Below, one piece after another: positions 8,982 through 17,609 of a DNA stretch of 64,000 bases. Under the pieces are notes generated by a model. That model did not search any database. It had not been told where the DNA came from and was given only the letters and a program-made list of their open reading frames with translations. The stretch's first letter is position 1; each line of letters begins with the position of its first letter. The stretch spans positions 15,309 through 79,308 of the forward strand of contig DIBR01000002.1 in the NCBI GenBank assembly GCA_002415025.1. Reading direction: 5' to 3'. This DNA comes from Spongiibacteraceae bacterium UBA5047. GTDB taxonomy: Bacteria; Pseudomonadota; Gammaproteobacteria; Pseudomonadales; Spongiibacteraceae. A program made the translations under genes and the position numbers.

Positions 8982-10082
8982 ATGTTGGGTGATCGCAGCG
9001 TCACGGTTTTTTATGATGAGGTCATGCTCGGCCATAATCCGGAAGTAGATTTGCCCTTTCTGCCCAGCCGGGTAGAAAAACGGGTTAGAAATATTCTGAA
9101 GGAACTCGACTTCAAGTGGAGCTACCCGGAACATCCGGGGCGATTGAGCGCTATCAAGGAGTTGCTGGACGACGAGCCGATACCCGGCCTTCAGTTTAGA
9201 GCAGGCCCTCATGCAAGCTACGATCAACTGGGCCGTGTGCATACCACCGCTTACCTTGATCACATCTTTTCTCTGGAAGGAAAGCCTGCCTGGCTCGACA
9301 GTGACACGACCGCGGTATCGCCTAATTCCATCAAGGCAGCTACATCGGCTGCGGGCAATGCCATCGCCGCCGTAGAATGTGTGGTCAAGGGCGAGTCGCA
9401 AAGTGCATTTGCGATCGTGCGGCCGCCGGGCCACCACGCAGACCCGGTGAGAGCGCGCGGGTTTTGCCTGTTCAACAACGTCGCGGTGGCAGCGGCTCAC
9501 GCCCAGGCGAAGCTGGGCTGTGAGCGCATACTCATCGTTGACTGGGACGCCCACCACGGTAACGGAACTCAGGATATCTTCTGGGCCGACCCCGATGTGC
9601 TATTTTTTGACACCCACTGTGCAGCACCTTTCTATCCCGGCTCGGGAGATTTGTACGAAATAGGGGGCGGGCTCGGCGAGGGCTACAACATCAATGTGCC
9701 GCTGCCGGAAGACGCCGGAGATATCGCCTTTGAAAAGGCGTTCCGGGAGATACTCGTTCCCGCCGCCGATCATTTTAAGCCAGACCTGGTGCTGATCTCT
9801 GCGGGCTTTGATCCCCACCGCAACGATATGGCGCTGAACCTGACGTATGACGGCTTCGCCATGCTCACCAGCATCGTTCAGGAGATCGCCGATAAGCACT
9901 GTGAGGGTCGGCTGGCCTTTGTGCTTGAAGGCGGTTACAACCTCAAATCCCTGTCTCGCGGTGTTCACACGGTGCTGCAAATTCTCGCCGGTGGAGAGCC
10001 TCCCGAGCAGTTGGTGGAGTGCGGTCTGCGTGAGGTGGATGAGGCTGCCGAGTTTCATCGGGATGCCTTTACCGACGACTGA
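8982..10082 (+). CDS. Histone deacetylase family protein (class II-like amidohydrolase)
   Basis: A 366-aa zinc-dependent deacetylase fold. The start ATG 8982 follows GGAGG by 6 bp; the frame is open upstream to TTG 8958 but that lacks a ribosome site. The key motifs are present: RPPGHHADP near residue 146 with the tandem active-site histidines, VDWDAHHGNGTQ near 185 with the zinc-binding Asp and His, the second zinc Asp in SAGFDPH near 273, and LEGGYN near 315 with the transition-state tyrosine. Bacterial members remove acetyl groups from acetylpolyamines, acetoin-related compounds or lysine side chains. The substrate is not readable here. It follows the GNAT gene closely and is likely co-transcribed with it. 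Confidence 0.9.
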   Translation: MLGDRSVTVFYDEVMLGHNPEVDLPFLPSRVEKRVRNILKELDFKWSYPEHPGRLSAIKELLDDEPIPGLQFRAGPHASYDQLGRVHTTAYLDHIFSLEGKPAWLDSDTTAVSPNSIKAATSAAGNAIAAVECVVKGESQSAFAIVRPPGHHADPVRARGFCLFNNVAVAAAHAQAKLGCERILIVDWDAHHGNGTQDIFWADPDVLFFDTHCAAPFYPGSGDLYEIGGGLGEGYNINVPLPEDAGDIAFEKAFREILVPAADHFKPDLVLISAGFDPHRNDMALNLTYDGFAMLTSIVQEIADKHCEGRLAFVLEGGYNLKSLSRGVHTVLQILAGGEPPEQLVECGLREVDEAAEFHRDAFTDD

Positions 10083-10196
10083 GGCATGCCGGGTGATGAT
10101 TCCTATCCGGGCTGCAAAATGACACACCCGTAATTTCTCCGCCGCGCATGATTGCTATGCTCACTGCATTGGTGTGAAAACGAATGCGAGAGAGCG

Positions 10197-11921
10197 ATGT
10201 CGGCAGAAACGATCCACTGGCACACAGAAACCGACTTTATTGTTGTCGGCAGCGGCGCGGGTGGCATGACTGGCGCCGTTGTTGCCGCCGCCAGTGGGCT
10301 TGAGGTGTTGCTGCTGGAAAAAACCGATCAATTCGGCGGCACCACGGCGCTGTCGGGTGGTGTGGCGTGGATACCCAACAACCCTTCCATGAAGCGCGGC
10401 GGTATCGATGACAGCGAGGCCGACGCACTGGCCTATCTGAAAAACGTGGTCGGCCCTAATGTGCCGGAATCCAAGCTGATCAGCTACATTCGCCGCGGCC
10501 CTGAAATGCTGGCCTTTATGGAGCAGCATGGCGACCTGCCTTTTGAAGCAGCGCTGCAATACTCGGACTACTACCCGGATGCGCCCGGCGCAAAACCCGG
10601 TGGCCGCTCCATGGAACCCAAGCCCATCAGCCGGCGCCGCATTGGCCGGCATGCCGACGAGCAGCGCTTTCCCGATTTTCTGAAAAGCGGCTTTATGCGC
10701 TTTGCCATTACCGTCAGGGAAAGCCGCGAGGTCATGGATATGACCCTCAAAGGTAAGTTCTACATGCTGCGCAATATGCTGTGTTTTTATCTGGATATTG
10801 CCAGCCGCCTGAAAGGCCTGCCCGATAACCGCCAAACATTGGGCCGGGCTCTGGTGGTGCGACTGCGGCGCGCCATGATGAACCACAATATTCCGCTATG
10901 GCTTGAAGCACAGGCGCAAACGCTAGTCACAGAAAACGGCCGCGTGGTTGGCCTTGAGGTAAATCACAAAGGTCAGCGAAAGTGCATCCGCGCACGTCGC
11001 GGCGTGCTATTTGCCGCTGGCGGCATGGGGCAGAACGTGGACCTGCGCCAACAGCACGGGCAACTTCCCACCGGCGAAACTTTCAGCAGCGATGCGCCGG
11101 GCAATGTCGGTGACGCCATTCGCATGGGTCAGGAAGTCGGCGCCGAGCTGGCCTTTATGGGCAGCGCCTGGTGGACACCTTCAGTGAAGTTTCCCGACGG
11201 TTCGGTACTGGCACTGATTTCCGGCAAGTCCTTGCCGGGTTCGGTGTTTATCGACGGCAGTGGGCGCCGCTTTTGCAACGAGGCCGCGCCCTATGAAGAT
11301 GTCATCAAAACCCTGTGGGCCAATCATCGCAAGGGCATCAACTCGGTTCCCTGCCATATGGTGTTCGATGCCCGCGCCCGCCGCGAGTATTTAATGGGGC
11401 CGGTAACGCCCGGCAAGGTGCAGGGCGACGCCCAATTGCCAGAAGACTGGTTCAGCAGCGGCTTTTTATGCAAGGCCGATACGCTGGCCGAACTGGCGGC
11501 GCAGATGGATGTCGACAGTGAGGCGCTGGCCGCGTCGATAGAGCGGCACAATCGCTATGCGCTGGAAGGCAAAGACCCCGATTTCCATCGCGGCGAAAAG
11601 GCGATTGATCGTTACTATGGCGATGAATCCATCAAGCCCAACCCCAGCCTTGCACCCATTGTGAAAGCGCCGTTCTATGCGCTGAAAGTTTACCCCGGTG
11701 ATCTCGGCACCAAGGGTGGCCTAAAAACCGATGAGCTGGGCCGTGTGCTCAATACGCAGGGAGGAGCGATTGCCGGTCTCTATGCTACCGGCAACTGTTC
11801 CGGCGCAGTGATGGGTGACAGTTATCCCGGCGCCGGTTCTACCATCGGGCCGGCCATGACCTTTGCCTATATTGCCGCACGCCACGCCGCAGGATTTTTG
11901 AAGGAGACAGGCCATGACTGA
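10197..11921 (+). CDS. FAD-dependent oxidoreductase of the 3-ketosteroid delta1-dehydrogenase (KstD) family
   Basis: A 574-aa flavoprotein. The start ATG 10197 (after GAGAGAG) places the dinucleotide-binding motif VVGSGAGGMTGA at residues 14-25. A FGGTTALSGGVAWIP block and the C-terminal YPGDLGTKGGL, GLYATGN and SYPGAGSTIGPAMTFAY blocks are characteristic of the KstD/flavocytochrome-c-like family. KstD enzymes introduce the 1,2 double bond into the A ring of 3-ketosteroids, the step before ring opening by 9alpha-hydroxylation. The next gene overlaps it by 8 bp and encodes a KshA-like Rieske oxygenase, the classical partner in that sequence. The real substrate could be another cyclic ketone; family-level confidence is high, steroid specificity is not. 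Confidence 0.85.
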   Translation: MSAETIHWHTETDFIVVGSGAGGMTGAVVAAASGLEVLLLEKTDQFGGTTALSGGVAWIPNNPSMKRGGIDDSEADALAYLKNVVGPNVPESKLISYIRRGPEMLAFMEQHGDLPFEAALQYSDYYPDAPGAKPGGRSMEPKPISRRRIGRHADEQRFPDFLKSGFMRFAITVRESREVMDMTLKGKFYMLRNMLCFYLDIASRLKGLPDNRQTLGRALVVRLRRAMMNHNIPLWLEAQAQTLVTENGRVVGLEVNHKGQRKCIRARRGVLFAAGGMGQNVDLRQQHGQLPTGETFSSDAPGNVGDAIRMGQEVGAELAFMGSAWWTPSVKFPDGSVLALISGKSLPGSVFIDGSGRRFCNEAAPYEDVIKTLWANHRKGINSVPCHMVFDARARREYLMGPVTPGKVQGDAQLPEDWFSSGFLCKADTLAELAAQMDVDSEALAASIERHNRYALEGKDPDFHRGEKAIDRYYGDESIKPNPSLAPIVKAPFYALKVYPGDLGTKGGLKTDELGRVLNTQGGAIAGLYATGNCSGAVMGDSYPGAGSTIGPAMTFAYIAARHAAGFLKETGHD

Positions 11922-13005
11922 TACCCGTTACGCTTTTGAACAACCCGGAGTGTTTGCCCGCGGCTGGCACATCGTTGCCCTGTCGCAGGAGCTGCCGCTG
12001 GGCGGCGTGAAGGCCCTCAACTATTTCAATGAAGAGTGCGTGCTGTTTCGCGGTGAAGATGGCAAGGCCGTGATTCTTGACGCCTATTGCCCCCACCTTG
12101 GCGCGCATCTGGCGGGCACCGGCAGCCGTGTAGTGGGCAACACCATTCGCTGCCCCTTTCACGGCTGGCAGTTTGATTGCACCGGTTCCTGTACGGCGAT
12201 TCCCTACGCCAGCAAAATTCCTGACCGCGCCCGCAATGCCTTGCGCGTCTGGCCCATTGTCGAGAAAAACGGCTTTATCGCCATCTGGTACGACCGCGAG
12301 GGCGGAGATCCCAACTGGGACTTGCCAGAAATTCCCGAATGGAATCAGGGCGAGTGGGGCGACTGGCGCTTTAATCGCACGATTATCAAATCACACGGCC
12401 GCGAAATTATTGAAAACATCGTCGATGCCGGTCACTTTCCTTCGGTGCACGGCGGTATTCCCCTGCAATTCGACAATGTGTTTACGCCCTATTCTGTCAG
12501 TCAGGAATCGCGCATCCAGCCCGACATCAACCTGCCCATCATCCAGCCGCGCGGAATTGATTTCGATATCAACGCCGCCAGGCAGGAGCGCGGCGCCATG
12601 GAGGCAGACGGTTGGGGCGTAGCCACTTATCACGGCCCCAGTGTTATGTACTACTACACCACGCTGAAAGGCCCCGAGTTTTCCTACGCCAGCTGGTGGC
12701 TGAATTACCACACGCCCATCAATAACGAAGAGGTGGAACTGGTGTCCGGTGTGATTGTCGCCAGCCTGACCGACGAGCCGCTGCCAAAAGAGTTTTACGA
12801 TACCTACCCGATATCGGCCATAGCCGCGTTTGGCTCGGATGTAGAAGTTTGGGAAACCAAAAAATACCGCAACGACCCGATATTGTGCGACGGCGACGGC
12901 CCCATCAACAAACTGCGCAAGTGGTATGAGCGCTTTTACCTGCCGCGTTCGCAGGAAGCCTGGGAAGAGCCGGCGCGGGTGATCAGCAGCGTACGCGATG
13001 TTTAA
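11914..13005 (+). CDS. KshA-like Rieske non-heme iron oxygenase (first copy)
   Basis: A 363-aa terminal oxygenase. The Rieske [2Fe-2S] ligands are Cys59/His61 (CPHLGAH) and Cys80/His83 (CPFHGW). The mononuclear iron site is N168-x2-D171-x2-H174-x4-H179, with the distal acidic residue probably in SDVEVWETKKY, as in KshA. KshA is the oxygenase of 3-ketosteroid 9alpha-hydroxylase and needs a ferredoxin reductase (KshB); none is encoded in this window. The gene starts inside the end of the KstD-like gene (8-bp overlap), so the two are translationally coupled. The hydroxylated compound is probably a polycyclic ketone, by analogy only. Confidence 0.9.
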   Translation: MTDTRYAFEQPGVFARGWHIVALSQELPLGGVKALNYFNEECVLFRGEDGKAVILDAYCPHLGAHLAGTGSRVVGNTIRCPFHGWQFDCTGSCTAIPYASKIPDRARNALRVWPIVEKNGFIAIWYDREGGDPNWDLPEIPEWNQGEWGDWRFNRTIIKSHGREIIENIVDAGHFPSVHGGIPLQFDNVFTPYSVSQESRIQPDINLPIIQPRGIDFDINAARQERGAMEADGWGVATYHGPSVMYYYTTLKGPEFSYASWWLNYHTPINNEEVELVSGVIVASLTDEPLPKEFYDTYPISAIAAFGSDVEVWETKKYRNDPILCDGDGPINKLRKWYERFYLPRSQEAWEEPARVISSVRDV

Positions 13006-13011
13006 TTTGAA

Positions 13012-13728
13012 TTAACCCGTAGGCCCGTCGTCACGCTGATAACTCGCAAATAAATGCCTGCGAACTTCATCGGTCACGGGCTCTGCGCCAGTCACCACCG
13101 GCTTTACCTTGTCGATATCCAGTAAAAACCCGCGCTGCACGGCGTCGCGCTCAAACAGTCGCTCCATCCAGGCCTCAAGGTTCGGGTAGGGCGCCTGATT
13201 GGGGTAGCGAAAGCTGAACATTTTAAACCAGGGCAGGCAGGCGATATCGGCTACCGAATAGTCGTCAAGAATATACTCCCGGCCCTCAAGATGCCGGTTG
13301 AGCATGCGCCGCAAACGCTCGGTTTCCTGTGTGTAGCGCGCAATCGGATAATCGAGTTTTTCCGGTGCGTACTGCACAAAATGATGCAGCTGGCCCATCA
13401 TCGGCCCCACGTAACTCATCTGCCAGAATAGCCACTGTCGTCCAAGTGCCTGCTGCACCGGGTCGTCGGGCCACAGGCCAGCGGCCTTTTCCGCCAGATA
13501 CATCAGAATCGCTGCCGACTCCCACAGCACCAGCCTTTGTCCGTTGGGCCCGTCATGGTCGACAATAACGGGCACCTTGCGGTTTGGGCAGAGCTCGGTG
13601 AAGGTCGGTTGATTCTGGTCGCCGGCAACAATGTCGATCGGGTGTACCTGATAGGGCAGGCCCAGCTCCTCCAGCGCAATGGAAACCTTCTGGCAGTTGG
13701 GGGTGGGGCAGTAGTAGAGCTCTATCAT
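13012..13728 (-). CDS. Glutathione S-transferase family protein (Nu-class/YfcG-YghU-like)
   Basis: A 238-aa thioredoxin-fold plus helical-domain GST. The ATG at 13728 gives the typical first strand MIELYYC; a GTG 12 bp upstream is also in frame. The N-terminal TPN motif (YYCPTPNCQKVSIALEE) in place of a catalytic Ser or Tyr is seen in Nu-class bacterial GSTs with disulfide-bond oxidoreductase activity. The cis-proline KVPVIVDHDG and the ESAAILMYLAE glutathione site are present. It is transcribed away from the second Rieske gene, and the shared 230-bp promoter region carries one of the TAGT-RY-ACTA operators. In degradation loci such GSTs often handle epoxides, quinones or double-bond isomerisation; the role here is inferred. 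The convergent first Rieske gene ends 7 bp away. Confidence 0.88.
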   Translation of the reverse strand: MIELYYCPTPNCQKVSIALEELGLPYQVHPIDIVAGDQNQPTFTELCPNRKVPVIVDHDGPNGQRLVLWESAAILMYLAEKAAGLWPDDPVQQALGRQWLFWQMSYVGPMMGQLHHFVQYAPEKLDYPIARYTQETERLRRMLNRHLEGREYILDDYSVADIACLPWFKMFSFRYPNQAPYPNLEAWMERLFERDAVQRGFLLDIDKVKPVVTGAEPVTDEVRRHLFASYQRDDGPTG

Positions 13729-13826
13729 GTAGCGACGCACCTTGGCATTGTGTCTATACGCACCATCTTACCCTGCGCCTTCACAGAAGTGGTGCTTGCG
13801 GGGTGCATTGCGATGCCGATTTTAAA

Positions 13827-13836
13827 TAGTGTACTA
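13827..13836. promoter_or_regulatory. Operator copy 1 (TAGT-GT-ACTA) between GST and Rieske genes
   Basis: Core TAGTGTACTA inside the context AAATAGTGTACTATATT. It lies about 100 bp before the GST start and 125 bp before the second Rieske start, in their divergent promoter region. A TATATT hexamer overlapping the right half could serve as a -10 box. One of six copies in the window. Confidence 0.6.
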
Positions 13837-13960
13837 TATTGGCTCGCCTGTCCGCGCTGCACTCGGGCGGGGCTGGTTGCGACTGATCTGGCCAGAAAAT
13901 AATGACAACAAAAGCCCGCATTGCCGTGGCCGTGCGCACAAACCCGAACGAGGGAGCTGA

Positions 13961-14944
13961 ATGAGCAAGCGATTTCCCTTCCCGATACCCTTTGGCTGGT
14001 TTGCCGTTGCCCATGCGGATGAACTCAAGGCAGCCGAGCTGAAGTCGCTACAGTACTTCGGACGGGAGCTGCTGCTGTTTCGTGGCGAGTCGGGAGTGGC
14101 GGCCACGGTCGACAGCTATTGCCCACACCTCGGCGCGCATCTCGGTCGCGGTCGCGTCGTGGCCGATCATATTGCCTGTCCCTTTCACGCCTGGGAATTT
14201 ACCGGCGAGGGACGGCTAGCAAAAATTCCCTACTGCGAACAAATGCCGGGGCGCGCCGAAAAAGAAGCGCCGCTGCGCGCCTACCCCACGGTTGAGCGCA
14301 ACAACATGCTTTACGTTTGGTATCACCCGCACGGCGAGCCGCCGGCCTGGGATGTTGAAGCCTTGCCACAAGCCGGCGAAGGCGACTGGGCGCAAGCGCG
14401 CCGACAGGAATGGGTGGTTAAAACCATCCCCCAGGAGCTGATGGAAAACGTAGCAGACCCGATTCACTTCCTGTATGTGCACGGCACCAAAACACTGCCA
14501 GACGCCACAATTCGCTACGAAGGCAGAAACTACTACAGCCGCCAGAATGCCGACATGCAAACCCCGAAAGGCATCGTGCCCGGCAGTATAGAAATACAGG
14601 GCACCGGGCCTGTAGGCGGTTGGACATTATTTTCCGGTATCTGCGACACCTTTCTGATGTCATTCACCACACCCATTGATGACGACCACACCCATATGCG
14701 TTTTGTGTTCTACAAAAAGAAGGTAAAGGGCGAGATTCCCAAGGGCGGCGTGGCCGATGCCATTATCGCCGACATCATCAAACAGTTCGAAGAAGACACG
14801 CCTATCTGGGAAGAAAAGCGCTACTGGGAGCAGCCAATGGTCTGTGCGAAAGACGGCCCCATTAACAAGTTCCGGCGCTGGTATTCCCAGTTCTACCCGG
14901 ATGCGTCACCAGAAAACACGTCACCAGAAAACAAGGCAGGGTAA
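13961..14944 (+). CDS. KshA-like Rieske non-heme iron oxygenase (second copy)
   Basis: A 327-aa terminal oxygenase, shorter than the first copy. Rieske ligands are Cys54/His56 (CPHLGAH) and Cys73/His76 (CPFHAW); the mononuclear iron site is N163-x2-D166-x2-H169-x4-H174. It shares the layout of the first Rieske protein (GWF, LLFRGESG, IPYCEQMP) but differs throughout, so it is a paralogue and not a recent duplicate. The C-terminus has a small in-frame repeat (SPEN twice, from a 15-bp duplication at about 14908-14937). It is the first gene of a plus-strand operon with CoA ligase, amidohydrolase-fold protein, HyuB, HyuA and SDR. No reductase partner is visible. Confidence 0.9.
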   Translation: MSKRFPFPIPFGWFAVAHADELKAAELKSLQYFGRELLLFRGESGVAATVDSYCPHLGAHLGRGRVVADHIACPFHAWEFTGEGRLAKIPYCEQMPGRAEKEAPLRAYPTVERNNMLYVWYHPHGEPPAWDVEALPQAGEGDWAQARRQEWVVKTIPQELMENVADPIHFLYVHGTKTLPDATIRYEGRNYYSRQNADMQTPKGIVPGSIEIQGTGPVGGWTLFSGICDTFLMSFTTPIDDDHTHMRFVFYKKKVKGEIPKGGVADAIIADIIKQFEEDTPIWEEKRYWEQPMVCAKDGPINKFRRWYSQFYPDASPENTSPENKAG

Positions 14945-14949
14945 AGACG

Positions 14950-16608
14950 ATGCCAATCAGCGGGCATGACCAACTTAAAGCCGACCCCGCCTATCAGGCA
15001 CTTACGGGCCTCGGAGCCGAGTTCGAAATTGTTGAAGAAACAGTGCTTGGCCAACGCTTGCCGGTATTCAGGCAGCGGCATCAATCGCTGATCGAATTAT
15101 TGCTCGACAGCCAAAAGCACGGCGACAGAATTTTTATGGTGGATGGCGAGCGCCGTCTGTCTTACCGCCAGCATTTTGAACAGGTAAAAAGTGTTGCGCG
15201 CTATCTGGCAGAAACTCACGGAATTGCCAAGGGCGACCGGGTAGCGATATTTGCCGACAACAGCATTGAATGGGACGCCGCATTCTGGGCGGCGCAAAGC
15301 CTTGGCGCGATCGTTGTCGCCATGAATGGCTGGTGGACCGCGCAGGAATTCGAGCACGCCTGGCAGCTCACCCGCCCGGCACTGTTGCTGGGTGACAGCA
15401 AGCGACTCGCGCGCCTTGCGTCACTAAAAATTGATGCACCGGTAGTCGAGTTAGACAGCGAGTTTGCACGCGTCTATGCGCAGCCGTCGGAGTTGCCACA
15501 AACAGCGATAGATGAAGACGATCCGGCGCTGATTATGTTCACCAGCGGCACAACCGGCCGCGCCAAAGGCGCGTTGATCTCCCACCGCACAGAGGTCGGT
15601 TTCACCCACTGCAATCGCTTTGCCACCGCTTTTGGCATGGCCCAGTGGGGCATGAAACTATCCGACCGTCCGAGCGGTGTGACACTCGGCGTAGCGCCCT
15701 TCTTCCATATGTCGGGTCTCGGCGGACTCATGCTGCAAACCCGCGTTATGGGCGACACGGTGGTGCTCTACAAAGGGCGCTTTGAACCGGAAAAATTACT
15801 CGGCATGATCGAGCAGGAAAAGGTCAGTACCTTCACGGCTCTCGGCGGTATGGGCCCGCGCATTATCAACTGCCCCTCAGCAGATCGCTATGATTTAAGC
15901 AGTCTCACCACGCTGATCTTTGGCGGCTCGCCGGTTCCCCACAGCGTACAGCAAGGCCTGCGCAAGGTATTTCCTAACGCACAGGCAACACCGGCCATTG
16001 GTTATGGCACCACCGAAACCGGCTCGGTGCCGGTGGGCTTTTCGGGTCAGGGCTTTATAGAACACCCCAGCGCAACCGGCGATATGAACGTGTTGCATGA
16101 GTTGGAAATTCGTGACGAAAACGGCACCGCATTGCCAGATGGCCAGGACGGACTGGTATGGGTGCGCAGCGCTTTCAATATGCTCGGCTACTGGAATAAC
16201 CCTGAAGCGAGCGCAGAAGTTCTCGACCAGAACCGATGGTTGTGCACCGGTGATATCGGTCGCATCGAACAGGGCTTGCTGTATATCAACTCCCGCGCCA
16301 GAGACATGATTCTGCGCTCGGCTGAAAACATTTATCCCACAGAAATAGAAAACCGGCTTGATGCACATCCGCAAGTCAAAGAATCGGCAGTGTATGGTGT
16401 AGACGACGATGTTCATGGCCAGGCAGTGAAAGCGGTTGTTGTGATAAGCGAGCCGGAAGCTGCTACCGAAGCAGAACTCGCCGAATGGGTGGGTGAGGCG
16501 CTGGCCGCCTATAAGGTGCCCGCTCATTGGCGTCTAACGGATGAAGCACTGCCGCGCAATGCCACAGGCAAAGTATTAAAAGACCAGTTGCGTGCGCAGG
16601 ATGCCTGA
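14950..16608 (+). CDS. Class I adenylate-forming acyl-CoA synthetase
   Basis: A 552-aa AMP-binding enzyme that activates a carboxylic acid with ATP and CoA. The phosphate loop FTSGTTGRAKGAL lies near residue 195, the acyl-AMP motif GYGTTETGSVP near 352, the GDIGR hinge near 434 and the C-terminal lysine segment PRNATGKVLKDQL at the end. It starts 5 bp after the Rieske gene, so it is in the same operon. The last codons and the TGA stop (16606-16608) lie inside a dispersed repeat element, which therefore supplies the stop codon. The acid substrate is unknown; a ring-derived carboxylate is plausible from context. Confidence 0.9.
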   Translation: MPISGHDQLKADPAYQALTGLGAEFEIVEETVLGQRLPVFRQRHQSLIELLLDSQKHGDRIFMVDGERRLSYRQHFEQVKSVARYLAETHGIAKGDRVAIFADNSIEWDAAFWAAQSLGAIVVAMNGWWTAQEFEHAWQLTRPALLLGDSKRLARLASLKIDAPVVELDSEFARVYAQPSELPQTAIDEDDPALIMFTSGTTGRAKGALISHRTEVGFTHCNRFATAFGMAQWGMKLSDRPSGVTLGVAPFFHMSGLGGLMLQTRVMGDTVVLYKGRFEPEKLLGMIEQEKVSTFTALGGMGPRIINCPSADRYDLSSLTTLIFGGSPVPHSVQQGLRKVFPNAQATPAIGYGTTETGSVPVGFSGQGFIEHPSATGDMNVLHELEIRDENGTALPDGQDGLVWVRSAFNMLGYWNNPEASAEVLDQNRWLCTGDIGRIEQGLLYINSRARDMILRSAENIYPTEIENRLDAHPQVKESAVYGVDDDVHGQAVKAVVVISEPEAATEAELAEWVGEALAAYKVPAHWRLTDEALPRNATGKVLKDQLRAQDA

Positions 16609-16685
16609 TACGCTGCGCTTAATCAGGCCTACAAAGCCTATTGCGCCAAATTATTGTAGGCCCGAATAAGCGCAGCGTTTCGGGC
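16603..16685. repeat. Inverted pair of the TAGGCCTGATTAAGCGC-type REP element
   Basis: Two related units in opposite orientation, 16603-16632 and 16656-16685, separated by 23 bp. Each carries a GCCTGATACGCTGCGCTTAA-like or complementary core. Relatives occur at 22.35-22.82 kb, 44017-44049 and 61838-61961. The left unit overlaps the end of the CoA ligase gene. Confidence 0.75.
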
Positions 16686-16710
16686 GCTAGAAAACTTACG
16701 GAGCAATGAC

Positions 16711-17583
16711 ATGGCAATGCCCGGCAATATCGGTGTCATCGACTTGATGATGAACATCCCCGGCGAAGACCAAAGCGCCTGGTACGAATTCATGAAGCCG
16801 ATGCTGATGGACGAAGAAAGCCGGCAAATGTTCAAAATGCCCGTGCAGTATATGTTCAAGGATATTCCGGACAACGCCCAGTCCGATGACTACATTGCCT
16901 ACACCATTGCGCAGATGGACAAGCACGGCATCGAACGCGCGATGCTTAATATCAACGACGATCGATCGAGTACCGCCGAGGCTTTAAAACGCTACCCGGA
17001 ACGATTTTTCGCGTCCTACGAATGTAATCCCAATCGCGGTATGGACGAGGTTCGTAAGATAGAACGGCTACACCGCGACTACAACATCAAGGCCGTTACC
17101 GGATTTGCATCGGGCTTGTGCCCGCAGGTGCCCTACAACGAAAACAAGTGGTATCCCATTTACGCCAAGCTGGTTGAGCTGGATATTCCCTTCTGCCCCT
17201 GCGTCGGCGTACCGGGGCCGCGTTTTCCGATGGCGCCGCAAAAAGTGGAACTACTCGATGAGGTTTGCTGGTTTTTTCCCGAGCTGAAAATTGTCATGCG
17301 TCACGGCGCGGAGCCCTGGGAAAAACTTGCCTGGAAGCTGATGCTCAAGTACCCGAACCTGTACTACATGACCAGCGCCTTCGCGCCCAAACACTACCCC
17401 GAAGAAATTGTAAAGTTTGCCAACAGCCGGGGCGCGGACAAAATCCTGTATGCGGGCTACTTCCCCATGGGCCTGTCACTGGATCGTATTTTCAAAGACA
17501 TGCCAAACGTTCCCTTCAAAGACCACGTGTGGCCCAAATTCTTACGCGAGAACGCGATAAACGTGTTCAAGCTTGATAACTAG
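16711..17583 (+). CDS. Amidohydrolase_2-fold protein lacking the canonical metal ligands
   Basis: A 290-aa TIM-barrel protein related to the ACMSD/LigW-type amidohydrolase_2 family. The family normally opens with a metal-binding DxHxH or DxHxxE motif; here the first strand reads GVIDLMMNIP, with no histidine. The strand that normally carries the metal histidine reads VMRHGAEPW, and the usual SDFP catalytic Asp segment reads YAGYFPMG, without Asp. The two other amidohydrolases in this window (28760 and 45200) keep these residues, so the loss is specific. It lies between the CoA ligase and the HyuB gene in one operon. It may be a metal-independent enzyme, a scaffold, or use different ligands. 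Confidence 0.8.
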   Translation: MAMPGNIGVIDLMMNIPGEDQSAWYEFMKPMLMDEESRQMFKMPVQYMFKDIPDNAQSDDYIAYTIAQMDKHGIERAMLNINDDRSSTAEALKRYPERFFASYECNPNRGMDEVRKIERLHRDYNIKAVTGFASGLCPQVPYNENKWYPIYAKLVELDIPFCPCVGVPGPRFPMAPQKVELLDEVCWFFPELKIVMRHGAEPWEKLAWKLMLKYPNLYYMTSAFAPKHYPEEIVKFANSRGADKILYAGYFPMGLSLDRIFKDMPNVPFKDHVWPKFLRENAINVFKLDN

Positions 17584-17609
17584 CGCAGAAAACAGCGCGG
17601 AGGTATTTC

